Notes: generated by a model not told the origin, from the letters alone. Counted from the stretch's first letter, positions 47,601 through 58,804 are shown. The stretch: DNA of 64,000 nucleotides from Sclerodactyla briareus (GCA_026419785.1 JAODTK010002654.1:1-64000), one strand, 5' to 3'. Made by a program: numbers and translations.

Positions 47601-49342
47601 CATATATTATATTATATGCAGTGGCGAACAAAAAATATTGGAACCCAATGGCCATTGGAAGATTTTCTTCATACTTGTACAGGTGAGACGAGATCCAGAT
47701 TTGGAGGTTATAGAGGGTTGTCCTGTTGACTAAGTTACTGCGATTTATTCGAAGATTTGAGGAATCATGACGTCACGGGGAAATGATGCAAAGAAAAGAC
47801 CTCCTAGGCTATAGACTTCAAACCGTAAATGCTTCATCTTGTGTCTAGACGATAACAGAAAGACGGAAATAGGCAATCACCTATAAATGAATGAGATTAT
47901 TCATTAAAACCAAGTTAGCAATTTTAACGTGTTTAATTGGATTCCATTCATAGTGTGTTAGTTACAGGTTTTTCTTCGAAGTTACATGTTTCACACATTC
48001 ATTTTGTTTATAAGAGACCTCACGGTTTTCCCCTCAGCGCACTCGGATCGTTGAAATTCGGTCCGGGGATTTGGAGGGGCTGCCATAATGTAACAAATAG
48101 AAAGTGCGAAAGCTCAACTCATTTAAAATGACCTTCGACCTCTAGGGCTTGATCGAACGGCACGAAGGAACGAAAGACAAACACAATTTTGAGTCTCGAT
48201 TTGAAATGTTTAAAAATGTTCACTTTCGGCGAAGCACGAATTAGAATATCAAGTTGTTCCCCGGCAGTTCGGGCAGCTACTGCCATGACTCAGCATGTGC
48301 ACAATAATTGTTTTTTTCTTTTACTGTGGGTCTAGGTTTTAAGAGTGCTTATCGAAGAGCGAAAGTTCCGAGTTGGGGTTGCCAACCCAGACTTATGTAT
48401 TGCCAGGAGCCTGATCTCGGTGCGTGCCGGTCCTTATATGGGGTGGGGTAATTAGATGAAATAGCTAATAGAATCCAGAGGTTGCACCTCATAAAAATGT
48501 TGTTAACTAACCACCTATCTATTACAAACTTGGTCACAGGAGTGAAACCAAAACAAACCGTTTTTTTTCTTTGGGGGGGGGGGGGTTGGGTTGACCCAGC
48601 TTGTGCTAAATTTTTGCTTTTTGGGTCCCAAGTTTGACCAAGATGGCCTGGGCTCCCTCAGACCTTTTTCTGTGTCAACCTTTCTAAAGAGTGTGGTTAT
48701 ACAGGAGGATGGCAAACAATTGATTACACAATTACTTGTTAATTACATATCCCCGTAATTCGGATCGTGCGTGGCGAGTACTAGAGAGTTAAACGTTATC
48801 CTTGTCCCTTCGGAATGATTGTTCCTATTTCGCGCTAAATGTTCTCAAAATGTGTGATTGATCCAACTTGACGGTACGGGCTAATTCCCCGTATACCCTG
48901 CAATGCCCCATAATAACCTGAATACGGTCGAATGAATCTCAGAGAAGGAACTCTGGGGCCTGGCTGGGGACATTCAAAGCCATACCTTATAGTGTTCGTT
49001 ACGTGGCAATCAAACACCCCGTAGTTCATTGACTACTTCGATACTTAAATAGTGCATGCAAAATAGCCTATACGATGTTTACCCGGGATCATATACCAGC
49101 GATATTTAACCTGACTTCGTCAAGCTGGTGTTTTTCTCTTTAATTTTTTTTAATATGGGGGTACTCAAGTTATTGGTATACACGTGGCTAATCTTTTCAG
49201 TTTAAGCGAAACATGGACATGAGAAACATAACTTTTCTGTCAATATCTCTTCGTCTCACAATAGCAGTGGGAAAATCGTCTATTTTTTCTTTTTTTTCAA
49301 GGTTACTGAATCTTAGATGCGCATGGCTCTATGTGTGTCACA
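47601..49342. other. No gene recognised
   Basis: Contains GCAGTGGCGAACAAAAAATA (47620), a G-run at 48577-48590 and otherwise unremarkable sequence. Short frames have no known motif. Confidence 0.3.
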
Positions 49343-49495
49343 ATGGGGAGACTGGAGTCACTGACAGTCCTTTCGATGGGGACGTTAATAGCGGTCCCGG
49401 ATAGTTGGGAGTTACCCTCTGCCTGGATATTATCCTGACACTATTCGAGAAGAGGAGGCTAGTTATCGCCGGTGTTCATTCCGAACAACTTATTA
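49343..49495 (+). mobile_element. SINE-like repeat, copy 3 (distal half)
   Basis: CACTGACAGTCCTTTCGATG, GGGACGTTAATAGCGGTCCC and GAGAAGAGGAGGCTAGTTAT followed by CGCCGGTGTTCAT match the distal half of 23285-23710 and lack the tRNA-like head. Confidence 0.6.
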
Positions 49496-49904
49496 GCCAT
49501 GGTCCCTCAAAATTGGGTTGACCACTTGGTACTGTGGAAATCACAGTATGGGGCCGGTCCGCTACCAAGAATCCCAGGCTAGGCCACCGCATATCATGGA
49601 GCGTCCGAGTTACAAATTGTAGGTCAACAGGGTCTGACTTGCATCGCATCTATTGTCCTAAACCGTAAAAAAGGGTCCTTTTTTCAAAAATAAATTAAAG
49701 TGCTGGAAAGTACTTCAACCTTGCCCTTTACCTGTTGATTCCATATTTGAGCCGAGACCTATTCTTTGAAATGTTTGAACCACCTGACCGTGACGGTTAA
49801 CGTGGAGATTCCCGTGCGTCCATATACAAACTATCACCCGAGCTAAGAGGAGGTGAGGGGTTTCCGCGACGGCAGTCACGGCACTCACTTCCCGTATTCC
49901 CTCA
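49496..49904. other. No gene recognised
   Basis: Mixed sequence between repeats. No coding or RNA signal. Confidence 0.3.
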
Positions 49905-50008
49905 GTGTAAATTTTGAAGTTTTAACACCTCCCCAGTCGCGGAAAGGCCCCTCGGGAGCCTGACGAGGGACCGTATACTTAACACTATCGGTCAAAAACA
50001 TAGTTTTT

Positions 50009-50009
<1 letters not shown>

Positions 50010-50042
<33 letters not shown>
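50010..50042 (+). repeat. Poly(T) run
   Basis: About 33 T, absent at the corresponding site of copy 1 (about 32545), so it is either a local expansion or an assembly artefact. Confidence 0.9.
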
Positions 50043-50044
<2 letters not shown>

Positions 50045-51138
50045 TGCCTTCTCGGGGTGGAAATACACTGAAAACAAAGATGATTTTTGCAATCTTACTG
50101 GAATATAGGGAATCCAAATGTGAGGGTTGAGTTTTCCTTTCCCCATAATTCAGATTAACACCATATAGGGATGAGATCAATGATGACATTCAATACGGCC
50201 CGACTCGTTAAATCGGACAGGGAAGAAGCGAACTGCATCGGGCTTTAGCGGCTGCAGCTGTGGCTGGGAAATGCGTACAATGCATGAAATGAACACGAAC
50301 ATTCGCCCTGGAACATCATGCCTGAATTTTCCATGCAGGAGAGCAGTGGCACCTTTTTTGCAAAAAGGCCCCCTCCCCCCCCCCCCCCCCCCACCACCAC
50401 CATGCAGGATATGTGCGGGTCCCATACTTGGCAGCTTCTGTGGCGATCCTTGTGTAGAAAGTTTTTTTTAATATAGTGGTTAGCCAATTCTCTATGACGG
50501 TTCTTTATCACAGGATTTTGATGCACCGATCAGAGCGTCAATCGTCAAACCATTTCGAAAATTGGGGGGGGGGGGGCGATGTGGACGCAATTTACTATCT
50601 GAGGGGAGCGCCACTATTAGTTGCTCGTAGCGCAGCCAGAAAAGTTTGTTTTTTATACCGAAAATGGCACTTGTCGGGCCCATGTCACATTCTGAAGCGA
50701 AATTTCAGTAAGAAAAGAATGTTGAAGAGTTCAGCTTAATTAGCGACACATCATCGACGGCCTCTTCCTATTTTTATGAAAAGGAATATGTCAGCAAGTG
50801 ATTATGGTTACCACCAAACATAAGTACCACAGAATCGCTGAAGTTTACAATTTACGTGAACAGGTGGAGATAGGATGAACCCAACCCCCTTCACTCTAAG
50901 CATTAATCTGATCAGCAAAGTGACACAGTAGGGGAATTACTGTTACACAGTAAACCCGTTGTGTGGGATATAATTTCGCCGGGTATCTAAACGGATGGCC
51001 CAAACTTTGTTGGCTCCCCCGTTGAAATATTATCACTCAGATTGAAGGGGAATAGACTTTCGGTACTTGTCTTTAGTGCGAGCTAGGATTTTCAGTGGAA
51101 GGCGCTAGAGGAGGGAGGAGGGGGAGGGGCCCCTAGAG

Positions 51139-52128
51139 CAGTGGCGTCGCCAGATTTCCGTCTCGGGGGTACAAGGCACAGACTTTACAGAAGGCACAAT
51201 AATACTATTCGACTGAGCGCCACTATCAGTTAGCGCGAGCGTACACGAGATTTTTTTTTTAATTTTGCAAGCCCCCAGATGGCCGGAATGGGCCTTTCCC
51301 GGGCGTTGCTGCACAACCAAGCTTACACCTTACCATTTTTTGAATCAAAATTGTGTATCATGCAATTTGGACATTTTCATTTTGTCGGACCTCGGTCCTA
51401 TCGTTGCCCCGACTTTCCATTTTCTACCAGAATGTTCAAAATTTTTGCGCGCCGCAATTTTTTCTCTCAAGATTTCTAGACCAACAATCTGAAGAAATCA
51501 ATCCTCCCAGCAGAAAGTAAGAGCCCACAGGTTCGAAGGCATTTTGCCGCTTCAATCTCTATCACTGTCCCAATCTGCCAACATGATGTAAAGTTATGTC
51601 AAAGAGAGCAGGGAACGAGTAGTAGTTCCCTGGAAATAAACACTCGTTGAAAATCCAAGCAGGGCTGATAACCCACGGCAAGTTCAAAATTTCGCGTGGG
51701 TTGAGAGATCATTAACGGACAGAGGCTAAGGGTTTTTGTATCCAGAAGATGTTGATTGTAGTTTTAAAGTTAAATGAGAATGTTGTTTGTACGTAATATT
51801 TTCACCCTCAACCGATATGTGTATATTAGAGAAGGGGGCCAATGAGGCAAACTTTTCCATAGAGCTTACAGAGAGCAACGGGACGAATTCCCCACTAGTA
51901 TCACGCGCGGAAGCAACGGTCCTTTGTCCCCTTTCAGTGCAACTGCCTTCTTGTCATGAAAAGCAACAAATTAGCCAGGTCTAAACCACACCTTTATCGC
52001 GAATAACTCTACAATATTCTTTTCGAAAATCACAAATCTCAGTGGGGGGGGGGGGGGGAGGCACGTTGGAGAGGGGCCCTGGTTTTCGAGGGGGAACGTT
52101 CCCCCACCCCCCATCTTGGCGACCACTA
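51139..52128. mobile_element. Nested element with CAGTGG inverted ends, copy 2
   Basis: The left end is CAGTGGCGTCGCCAGATTTC. The right end reverse-complemented is ACTAGTGGTCGCCAAGATGG, a clearer inverted match than in copy 1 (AGTGG-TCGCCA-GAT shared). CTAGAG borders the left end and recurs at 52141-52146. It has no coding capacity. hAT-like affiliation is inferred from the CAGTG terminus only. Confidence 0.5.
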
Positions 52129-53044
52129 GTCTATAGGCTACTAGAGTGAGAGACGCATCGGTTGGTGAGTAGTTACTTCGGGAAATAGGCCTCCTAGATG
52201 TTAAGAAAAAGCATTCCCAATTTCCCTGATCCTTCACAGCCTTGGATGTTTTTAGGGGCGCTCGACATTGAACTGGTGAGCTTGGCATATTATCCGAATA
52301 AATATGCAATTCTCAAAAAGTTGCCTACATTCATTGAAGTTTTACTAAGAAACCAACATTTTTTGTGGGCACTCCGTAATATTTTGGGTAAACATTTCAT
52401 TTTGCTTCAATTCACCCTCTTTTCGCCGTAGTTGCGCTACTGCGAGTTCTGCCTCAACTTGATTATGCACTGCCTCGGATGCCTGTGGACAATGTGTTGT
52501 TCTTACTTGATTTTTAATGTCCCTGAACGTACTTTCTTACCATTTAGGCGGGGGATGGGAGGGGATTTATGACGTGTCCATCTAAGCGGAGCACCATCGT
52601 CGCCTGATGCGGATCGTATTAGGGATTTTTTTAGGGCAAGGGGGCTTATAGACAACCCAACCGCGCCTGGTGAATGGGTTCCGAGTTGGGTTAAACGGTT
52701 AAACAAAAATGTATTTCGAAATTGAATTCAACCCATGCCTTGCCTTATACGGTTATCAGGTTTTAGCGGGTCAACATGTGGCGGAATCCACCGAAATCAT
52801 CACCCATGACCTTTCCCTCTGATAGCTTGTAGTGAGTGGGGGGTTCCGCCTCGATACAATATTTTATCATCCGAGATAAACCGGAAGCTGATGACGTAAC
52901 ATTGATTGGACCAGCGGAGGGTGGGGGGGGGGGGCTCGTGCTAAGATCGTGGTAACATTCCTTCTAAACTGGAATGATATGCGTATATTACCACAATAGC
53001 CTACATCACTTTTCAGTTTTGGATTTCTCTCAAAATTTTTTAAC

Positions 53045-53218
53045 CACCCCTTCCCTCTCCCCTTTTCTTCTTACCCTTTCTCTTTTTCTCCCTTCTGTTT
53101 CTTTCCTCTTTTTCTCTCTCTCCCTCTTTTTCTTTCTTCTTTTTTCTTTTTTTTTTTCTTTTTCTCCTCCTTCTCTTTTTCGTCCCCCCCCTTTTCTTCT
53201 TTTCCTCCTTCTCTTACC
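53045..53218 (+). repeat. Poly-pyrimidine tract
   Basis: About 170 bases of nearly pure C/T ending TCTCTTACCC, equivalent to 35690-35825. Confidence 0.9.
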
Positions 53219-53220
53219 CG

Positions 53221-53807
53221 GGGGTAGGCGGCGCGCCCCAAAGCCCTCCTGGATACGTGCCTGCGTAGGCCCAAAAGCTTAGTGGTTTCCTTGACGTATT
53301 TCCGCCTCGTTGGGGAGACCAAGATTTAACTACATACACACATATACATAACATTTGCTCAAATTACACCAAAAATAACACCATCTGAATCTCAAGAAAA
53401 AACAAATACAGGAGGCGTCCCTAAGGCCTATACTCGGCTCACTGTAGTATTTAATTTTTTTTCTTACAAATCTTGACCCTCTGCTGACATTAAAGACTCA
53501 TTGACCGAACCCCACAAAAGTAGGTTTTATCAATTCAACAATTGCGTATAAATGATATTGTATCGCGTATAAATGAATTGTCCAAAATATCATTTTATCA
53601 GTTTCCCATTTTCAACCTGAAATCCTGCACCGGATCTTCACACAACCATTCATCCCTCACATAGACCACAAAAGTAACCTCTACATCGCGTTTCCACCTG
53701 ATTACACCAAGTATCCGGCTTTATCGTCTTTACCGATTTTCAGATATTGGTCCTTGTGGGAACATCAGATGACTACTAGCGCTGAGCTCAAAACAGAGAG
53801 GCTTATC
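53221..53807. other. No gene recognised
   Basis: A short near-repeat ATTGCGTATAAATGATATTG / ATCGCGTATAAATGAATTGT lies near 53543-53580. No gene. Confidence 0.3.
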
Positions 53808-53915
53808 GTGTCACAGAATGTTTGACACACTAATCTAATAGTACTCCTGAGAGTGTTACCCTTACTCTGTTTTCCTTAATCCCATTGATTAGTGTGTTCT
53901 GACATTCTTGTGACA
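53808..53915. mobile_element. Short inverted-repeat element or hairpin
   Basis: The left arm GTGTCACAGAATGTTTGACA then CACTAATCTAAT (53808-53838) pairs with the right arm ATTGATTAGTGTGTTCTGAC then ATTCTTGTGACA (53884-53915). The loop is about 45 bases. Likely a small MITE or its remnant. Confidence 0.6.
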
Positions 53916-53984
53916 TAGCCGACTGCAGAAGGGGTTCGAGTAGTAGGCCTACCTTCAAAAACAAAAAATCAATGAATAATCAAA

Positions 53985-54150
53985 ATGTACTGAGGCGGTC
54001 TTCCTCATGACGTCATGTAAATGAGGCCTTTGCTTGTTCGCCAGTTACTATCGGACGACAATCTGTGTTTCAACTGGTCCATGGACTACTTGCAATTGTA
54101 TGCATTCCGCGCCAGTTACATTTGGTTACACAAATTTTTATGGCTGACTG
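53985..54150 (+). repeat. Dispersed repeat with CATGACGTCAT core, copy 2
   Basis: TGAGGCGGTCTTCCTCATGA, CGTCATGTAAATGAGGCC and TGTTCGCCAGTTACTATCGG match 29651-29715 in the same orientation. Confidence 0.6.
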
Positions 54151-54522
54151 TATAATGTTCATTACCAATTACCTAATTGCCTAGTTGTTTCCACGTCACC
54201 GGAAGTAGAATATGACCCCGTACACGGAATGCCCAGACTAATGGATGTCCAGCTGAGTATAAAACAGATAATTATCATATCTATGTTTATCAGGGTTGGC
54301 AGCGGGGCTCTCGTCTCTCCATGCCCCTAATATGGTAGACCGGGCCAAGACGCTTTATTGTTTTTTTTCTGTTCCCCTTCATTTAGCTTTACTTACATAT
54401 AAACGCACTCTTGTTTGCTTTTCCACCCGACAGTGCTTCAGCTAAGGAAATCCGTAGTCGGAAATTGTAGAGGCCTCCAGTTTTGGGTGCTCATTGCCCA
54501 TAGAGCTATATACACCAGTAGA
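54151..54522. other. No gene; inverted copy of a 29.85-kb word
   Basis: GTAGTCGGAAATTGTAGAGG with CCTCCAGTTTTGGG (54450-54485) is the reverse complement of the segment near 29840-29865. Nothing coding. Confidence 0.4.
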
Positions 54523-54684
54523 CCGGGGTAACTTTGGTACGCAGGATAATTTTGGAGGTTGGGATTTTATCGAATTGGTCGAGCGCCATCTATTCTTGAA
54601 AGCATTACAAAATTTCGTGTGATTTGAACGGATAAATGGAGGAGGGGAGTAGTTACATAGTAAATGACCTGCCAAAGTTACCCC
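54523..54684. mobile_element. Inverted-repeat element, GGGGTAACTTTGG ends
   Basis: CCGGGGTAACTTTGGTACGC (54523 onward) pairs with CCTGCCAAAGTTACCCC (54668-54684). A third related word, CCTGCCATAGTTACCCCCCC, lies at about 54878. The internal sequence is AT-rich, and an open frame there (54442-54675 minus) is not conserved-looking. Confidence 0.5.
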
Positions 54685-55034
54685 AAAATGGAATCGTTAT
54701 CGTCTTTTTGTTTATTTTACTCTTACCACGAGTCCCAGAAAGACTTCTCATTTTATAACATCAAATTCAATTTTTATAAATAGGTCAGAGTGCCAATTTT
54801 GCTTTTGGGTCCATGAAATTCATTTGTGTTTCTCATTGAAATTTCAGTTTAATCGACGAAGAAAAAAACAAAACAACCTGCCATAGTTACCCCCCCGTTC
54901 ACGGTAGCCAATTCTGTTCTGTGCCCCACTCAAAATATTGAGTGACCACCTGCATATAAATATTCCTAAGAATAGTTTTGCGAGTCGTGAACGGACAACC
55001 GTATTACCTCAAGATTACTACTATATTAGCACAG

Positions 55035-55180
55035 TACACTCTAAAAAAAGGGAAAAAAAAAGGGAAGGTGTTGAATCACACTTTCTGGGTTGTCTAAGTT
55101 ACAACTCTCCCGACACTTCGTGTGAGTTGCCCCTAGTCCACCGGAAAACTGTTGATTCAACACCTCATTTTTAGAGTGTA
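55035..55180. mobile_element. TA-flanked MITE, Tc1/mariner-like
   Basis: The left end TA-CACTCTAAAAAAAG and right end TTTTTAGAGTG-TA are perfect inverted ends flanked by TA. A second inverted block lies just inside: GGTGTTGAATCA on the left and TGATTCAACACC on the right. The core is about 75 bases. Total length is about 146 with no coding capacity. TA target duplications are characteristic of Tc1/mariner-type transposition. Confidence 0.8.
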
Positions 55181-55639
55181 TGGCGCCCCCTGGGTACTCG
55201 TGTTTCTGCTGACAAGAAAGTGTATCCAACCGACCAAAGCTAATCAAGTACTCTTTCATCAGGACGGCACCTCCTTTCCCACCATGCACAAAACTCCACT
55301 ATTCGGAGTGTTGTGTTCCGAAACCTTTGTCGGTACCTTCAAACACTTTACTCCTTACTATGACTCGCTCCCTTCCGTGCAGGTAAATGGTGCAATGGTG
55401 AATTTCACATAGTCCTATCGTAACGGCCAATTAGGACTTGGCAGTGTTGTTAGAAACAACCAGAATTGGTGACTGACTGCCGCATTAAATCCCGCGCGAC
55501 ACTGGAAGTGTAGGGGATATTAATGGGTTTTTGGTGTGTAGCCGCCGCCACCGCCTTCTCCGCCGGCCCGCGTCCCAGGCTCCTCCGCCGCCGAAATTTA
55601 AGGCGTTTAGGCACAATACACTCTTTAACGCTTTAAATC
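55181..55639. other. No gene; CCG-rich block
   Basis: A CCGCCGCCACCGCC-type GC-rich block lies at about 55542-55600. It looks like a repeat terminus similar to the GC block ending 10060-10755. Confidence 0.35.
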
Positions 55640-55990
55640 CCGATTGATCTGAACTTAGTACACATGTGGGCCCTAGTGAAAGCTCGGATTAGTTGGAAAG
55701 TAGGCATCACTACAATGCTGGGGGCCGCTAATTTGCATGATTTACGCGAACTTTCCAGTTAGTCGGATTTTAACGAAACTTGGTGGGTAGGGACTATAGT
55801 TGAATCCGAAAAGATGTGGAGGTCATTTTAGGGTCATCAGAGGTAAAATTTGCATAATTTAAGGGCCTACATTTCCCAAACTTTGTCGGACTTGAACGGA
55901 ACTTCGTGAATGGGGGCTACACATTTTTCCTGACAAGGTTAAAGTTCATTTCTGAGGTCCTTCGTGGGTCGACGACAACGACGACTTCAT
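55640..55990 (+). repeat. Diffuse 'GGTCAT...TTTGCATAA' repeat
   Basis: GATTTTAACGAAACTTGGTG with GGTAGGG, GGAGGTCATTTTAGGGTCAT, AATTTGCATAATTTAxG and GTCGGACTTGAACGGAACTT are typical of the family seen at 20930-21480. The units are roughly 100-150 bases. Confidence 0.55.
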
Positions 55991-56040
55991 TATCTAATAC
56001 TACTGAACGTTCTTATAGTCAAAAGAGGAGATAGGCAGTC

Positions 56041-56065
56041 CCCCCCCCCCCCCCCCCCCCCCCCC
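56041..56065 (+). repeat. C homopolymer
   Basis: Twenty-five C, the longest unbroken C run in the window. Confidence 0.9.
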
Positions 56066-56739
56066 GGTCTTGTGGGGGGTTTGTTTGGTTTATTCAAGAA
56101 AGTTTAGACATTCTTGATCCATCTTTTCGCTAGTGAGGGGGAGAGAGTAGGTATATAAGGGAGGAGGACATGGCCCGCGTGCCCTCACACATTGATGAGG
56201 CCACAATTCTCTGTATAGAGACGCGGGGATTGGCCAACTTGATATGCTGAGAATAGACGAGAGCTGGCCACTGGGGGTAGTTTTTAGCAAAAAAACAAAA
56301 TCACTAACTGCGTTGCCTGCTACCTGACGGTCGGTGCTCAACCTTAATAATTTAATGGTTGTTATAGGCCAGCAATTATCGGATGCCCGCTATATATAGT
56401 ATTCGGACCCCCAGAATCGTGTTTCTGGGTGAATAATCAAATGTTTCGGACCCTACCAGAATCGTTTTTTTATGGGTGGGAGAATCAGATGAGTTATTAT
56501 GTGGTTGGGTCCTATACAACTAGGGAAAGTGGCATGTCAAAAGTCGAGCTTTTCCCACTAAATCCCACATCTCTTTTCTGTCGCCAAAATAAAAAGAACC
56601 TCAGCCACAACCAGCTTCTCCCCCCACGGCTATTGTCTATTGGTTTCCCATGGTTATCTGAATACTTTTATTTGAATATCCCTTATTCCCTGGCCAGCTA
56701 AACTATGCATTTAGCCTATTGGCTTTACTTAGGGGGTAC
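56066..56739. other. No gene recognised
   Basis: A short near-direct repeat (CGGACCCCCAGAATCGTGTTT and CGGACCCTACCAGAATCGTTT, about 56405 and 56448). Frames at 56090-56341 and 56429-56701 lack motifs. Confidence 0.3.
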
Positions 56740-57170
56740 ACCACGTCTGCCCACCCTCCCAATTGTGAATGCATAAGGAACTATAACGTGTGACCAACTG
56801 TATGGTCCCCATTCCTTCAAGTTTCGTTTAAATACAAACAAATTAGAACCATCCACGAAAATATTGGACCCTTCGGTGACCCTTGAAAATCATAACCGTC
56901 ATGTTTTTCGGGATCAATCTCTGTCCTCCACCCAACCACCAATTTCGTGTAAATCGTACAACTTTGTATTTTCGTTGTGAAAACCGGCGAAATAGAGGGC
57001 GGCAATTCCTCACTTGTCGAACTCATCCGAGATATTACTACGTGTCCCAAATCTTAGAAAATCAATCGGACAAAGCGTTAGAGAACTATTGCGCTACGCC
57101 CTACAGTTTGCCGAAGGCGCGGATACGGCAAGGCACACGCACCCGAAACCATAATAGGCCTATCCCCGAA
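56740..57170 (+). repeat. Diffuse 'hairpin/AAGTTT' repeat, copy 4
   Basis: Shares CCATTCCTTCAAGTTTCGTT, TTTTTCGGGATCAA, CACCAATTTCGTGTAAATCG, GAAATAGAGGGCGGCA and CGTTAGAGAACTATTGCGCT with 22195-22880 (for example AAAATAGAGGGCAGCAGxCA). It ends in ACGCxCCCGAAACCATAATA, like 10060-10755. Confidence 0.55.
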
Positions 57171-57203
57171 CACCTCAAAAATGGTGCGGAGATATCATTA
57201 TGA

Positions 57204-57369
57204 TGTGTACGTGCGTATGCGTGTGTGTGTGTGCGGGCGCGCGCGTGTGTGTGCGTGTTTGTGCGTGTGTGTGCGTGTGTGTGCGTGTGTTGCGTTGGTG
57301 TGTGGTGTGTGTGTGTGTGTGCGTGTGTGTGTGCGTGTGGTGCGCAAGCGCGTGTAGTGTGTGTGTGTT
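57204..57369 (+). repeat. (GT)n/(GTGC)n microsatellite
   Basis: About 165 bases of GT with regular GC interruptions, alternating purine-pyrimidine throughout. Confidence 0.95.
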
Positions 57370-57431
57370 CAAGTTTTGACCCAACTGTGTTAGATTTTAT
57401 CTGATTTGGGTCAACTGCGGTTTTAGAGTGT
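57370..57431. repeat. Fragment ending in MITE-like TTTTAGAGTGT
   Basis: GTTTTGACCCAACTG and TTGGGTCAACTGCGGTTTTA then GAGTGTGG. TTTTAGAGTG is the same terminus as in the MITE at 55035-55180. GACCCAA/TTGGGTC form an internal inverted pair. Confidence 0.4.
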
Positions 57432-58739
57432 GGATGGTCCGGTAGAGTTCTTGTCGATACTCGGGATATTTTGGGGTCTCTTTGCTGCTATTGGGGGATT
57501 GGTAGACGAGTTGGTTCGCGGGATAATCTTGGGGTCTCCTGGGGGCTGTAGAGGCTGAAGAGCTCGCCTCCGAATCTTTGGAGCCATTCCATTAGGAGCT
57601 TTTCATGACGTATACCAACATCCCAAAAGAGAGACATTGTCCGTCTCCAGAAAACTGGCGAAAACGACGGGCGAACGTTTTGTTTGACGTCACGATGAAA
57701 CCGCGTCACATCACTTCAATTCGATACCGCATAAACGTTATATCTTTCATTTCAACCATGATTTCAATGTAAGAATAATCCCGATATACCACGATATGAC
57801 GATTGTTCCTCGTCATTTTATGTAAAGATCTCGTCTTTTATTGCCGGTCATTGCATGACGCAACGATAATGCCTCTTTAAAGGTCAATGTCAAGGTAACT
57901 CACTTTGTTTTTTTTTTCAATTCATATGCATCAGATTGCTTCGGACTACAAAGATGAAAAGAGCGTGTATGATAACCCACACTCCTTCCGTCTCTGTCTT
58001 ATCGCATATTGTTTTTACAATGACGTCACAGGGTATCCAAACGAGTTGCTCTTGAGTTTACACAGTAGTTGCTATTCGTTACTCCGTGCAGGTTATCTTT
58101 CTCAATGACTGTTGTACCCATGTATTCTTTCACCCCAGCTCGTGTATTGAAGAAGATTTATTAAATTTTATAATAAATAATTTTGCTGGTGTTTCATACC
58201 TCCAGGTGATGGTCATGAGGCATAATGATAGGTTTTTCAGGTTTGTCACTTTTCCACTGTCTTATCAACTGAACGTGAGTTTGGGGGGGGGGGGTGGTGG
58301 TGATTTTCTTCCTATCAGAAGAATCATAATCTTCAAAGTCGGGTTTCGCATGTGCACGTTCATGCACCCATTGGACACTTCACGCCGTCAAAGTAAGTCT
58401 AGGAGTAGAATCCGCCCTCTCACTACGGTTTGAGAGGGCATTGTCGTCTGTCGTATGGTACCCCCCAGCTTGCTGACACACCACGAAACACGGCGCGCGA
58501 GCGTCTTCCTCTTAACGTCTGACGAATCCCGCTTGGTGTATTCAGTATCACTACGTACAAGATCGTAACTATGATTCAATGCAAAGTTGCGATTATCTCA
58601 GCGATCCTTTAGCTGTGATATCATGAAAACGTAAGCGTCATATTTACTGGGTTTTTGCGGACAACGACAATTGCCTGTTTGCATGTATATAACACAAGAA
58701 CGGATATGGCGGCACCAGGATTTTCCATGGTGGGTGGAG
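57432..58739. other. No gene recognised
   Basis: A G-run near 58282 and several unsupported frames (58086-58433 is the longest plus-strand one, 115 codons with a glycine run from the G-run). No domains recognised. Confidence 0.3.
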
Positions 58740-58804
58740 GAAAAATGGAGGAGGAGGGGGGGGGGGGTTTAATGGGGGGGGGAAGGGGGGGGGGGGGGGG
58801 GGGG
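58740..58804 (+). repeat. G-rich block
   Basis: GGAGGAGG-type sequence passing into long G runs separated by single T or A, about 65 bases. High quadruplex potential. Confidence 0.9.

Larger units (their letters stand above)
49905..53220 (+). repeat. 3.4-kb composite repeat, copy 2
   Basis: Direct-orientation counterpart of 32440-35840 with all anchors in the same order: TTTAACACCTCC (49921), TGGAACATCATGCC (50307), AGCGCCACTATTAGTTG (50607), CAGTGGCGTCGCCAGATTT (51139), a CTTGGCGACCACTAG end (52115), TTTTTTGTGGGCACTCC (52360), ACTGCCTCGGATGCCT (52469), TGGCGGAATCCACCGAA (52780) and a poly-pyrimidine tract. About 195 bases near 52500-52700 are extra relative to copy 1 and include another CTAAGCGGAGCACCAT hairpin-type unit. 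Confidence 0.8.
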
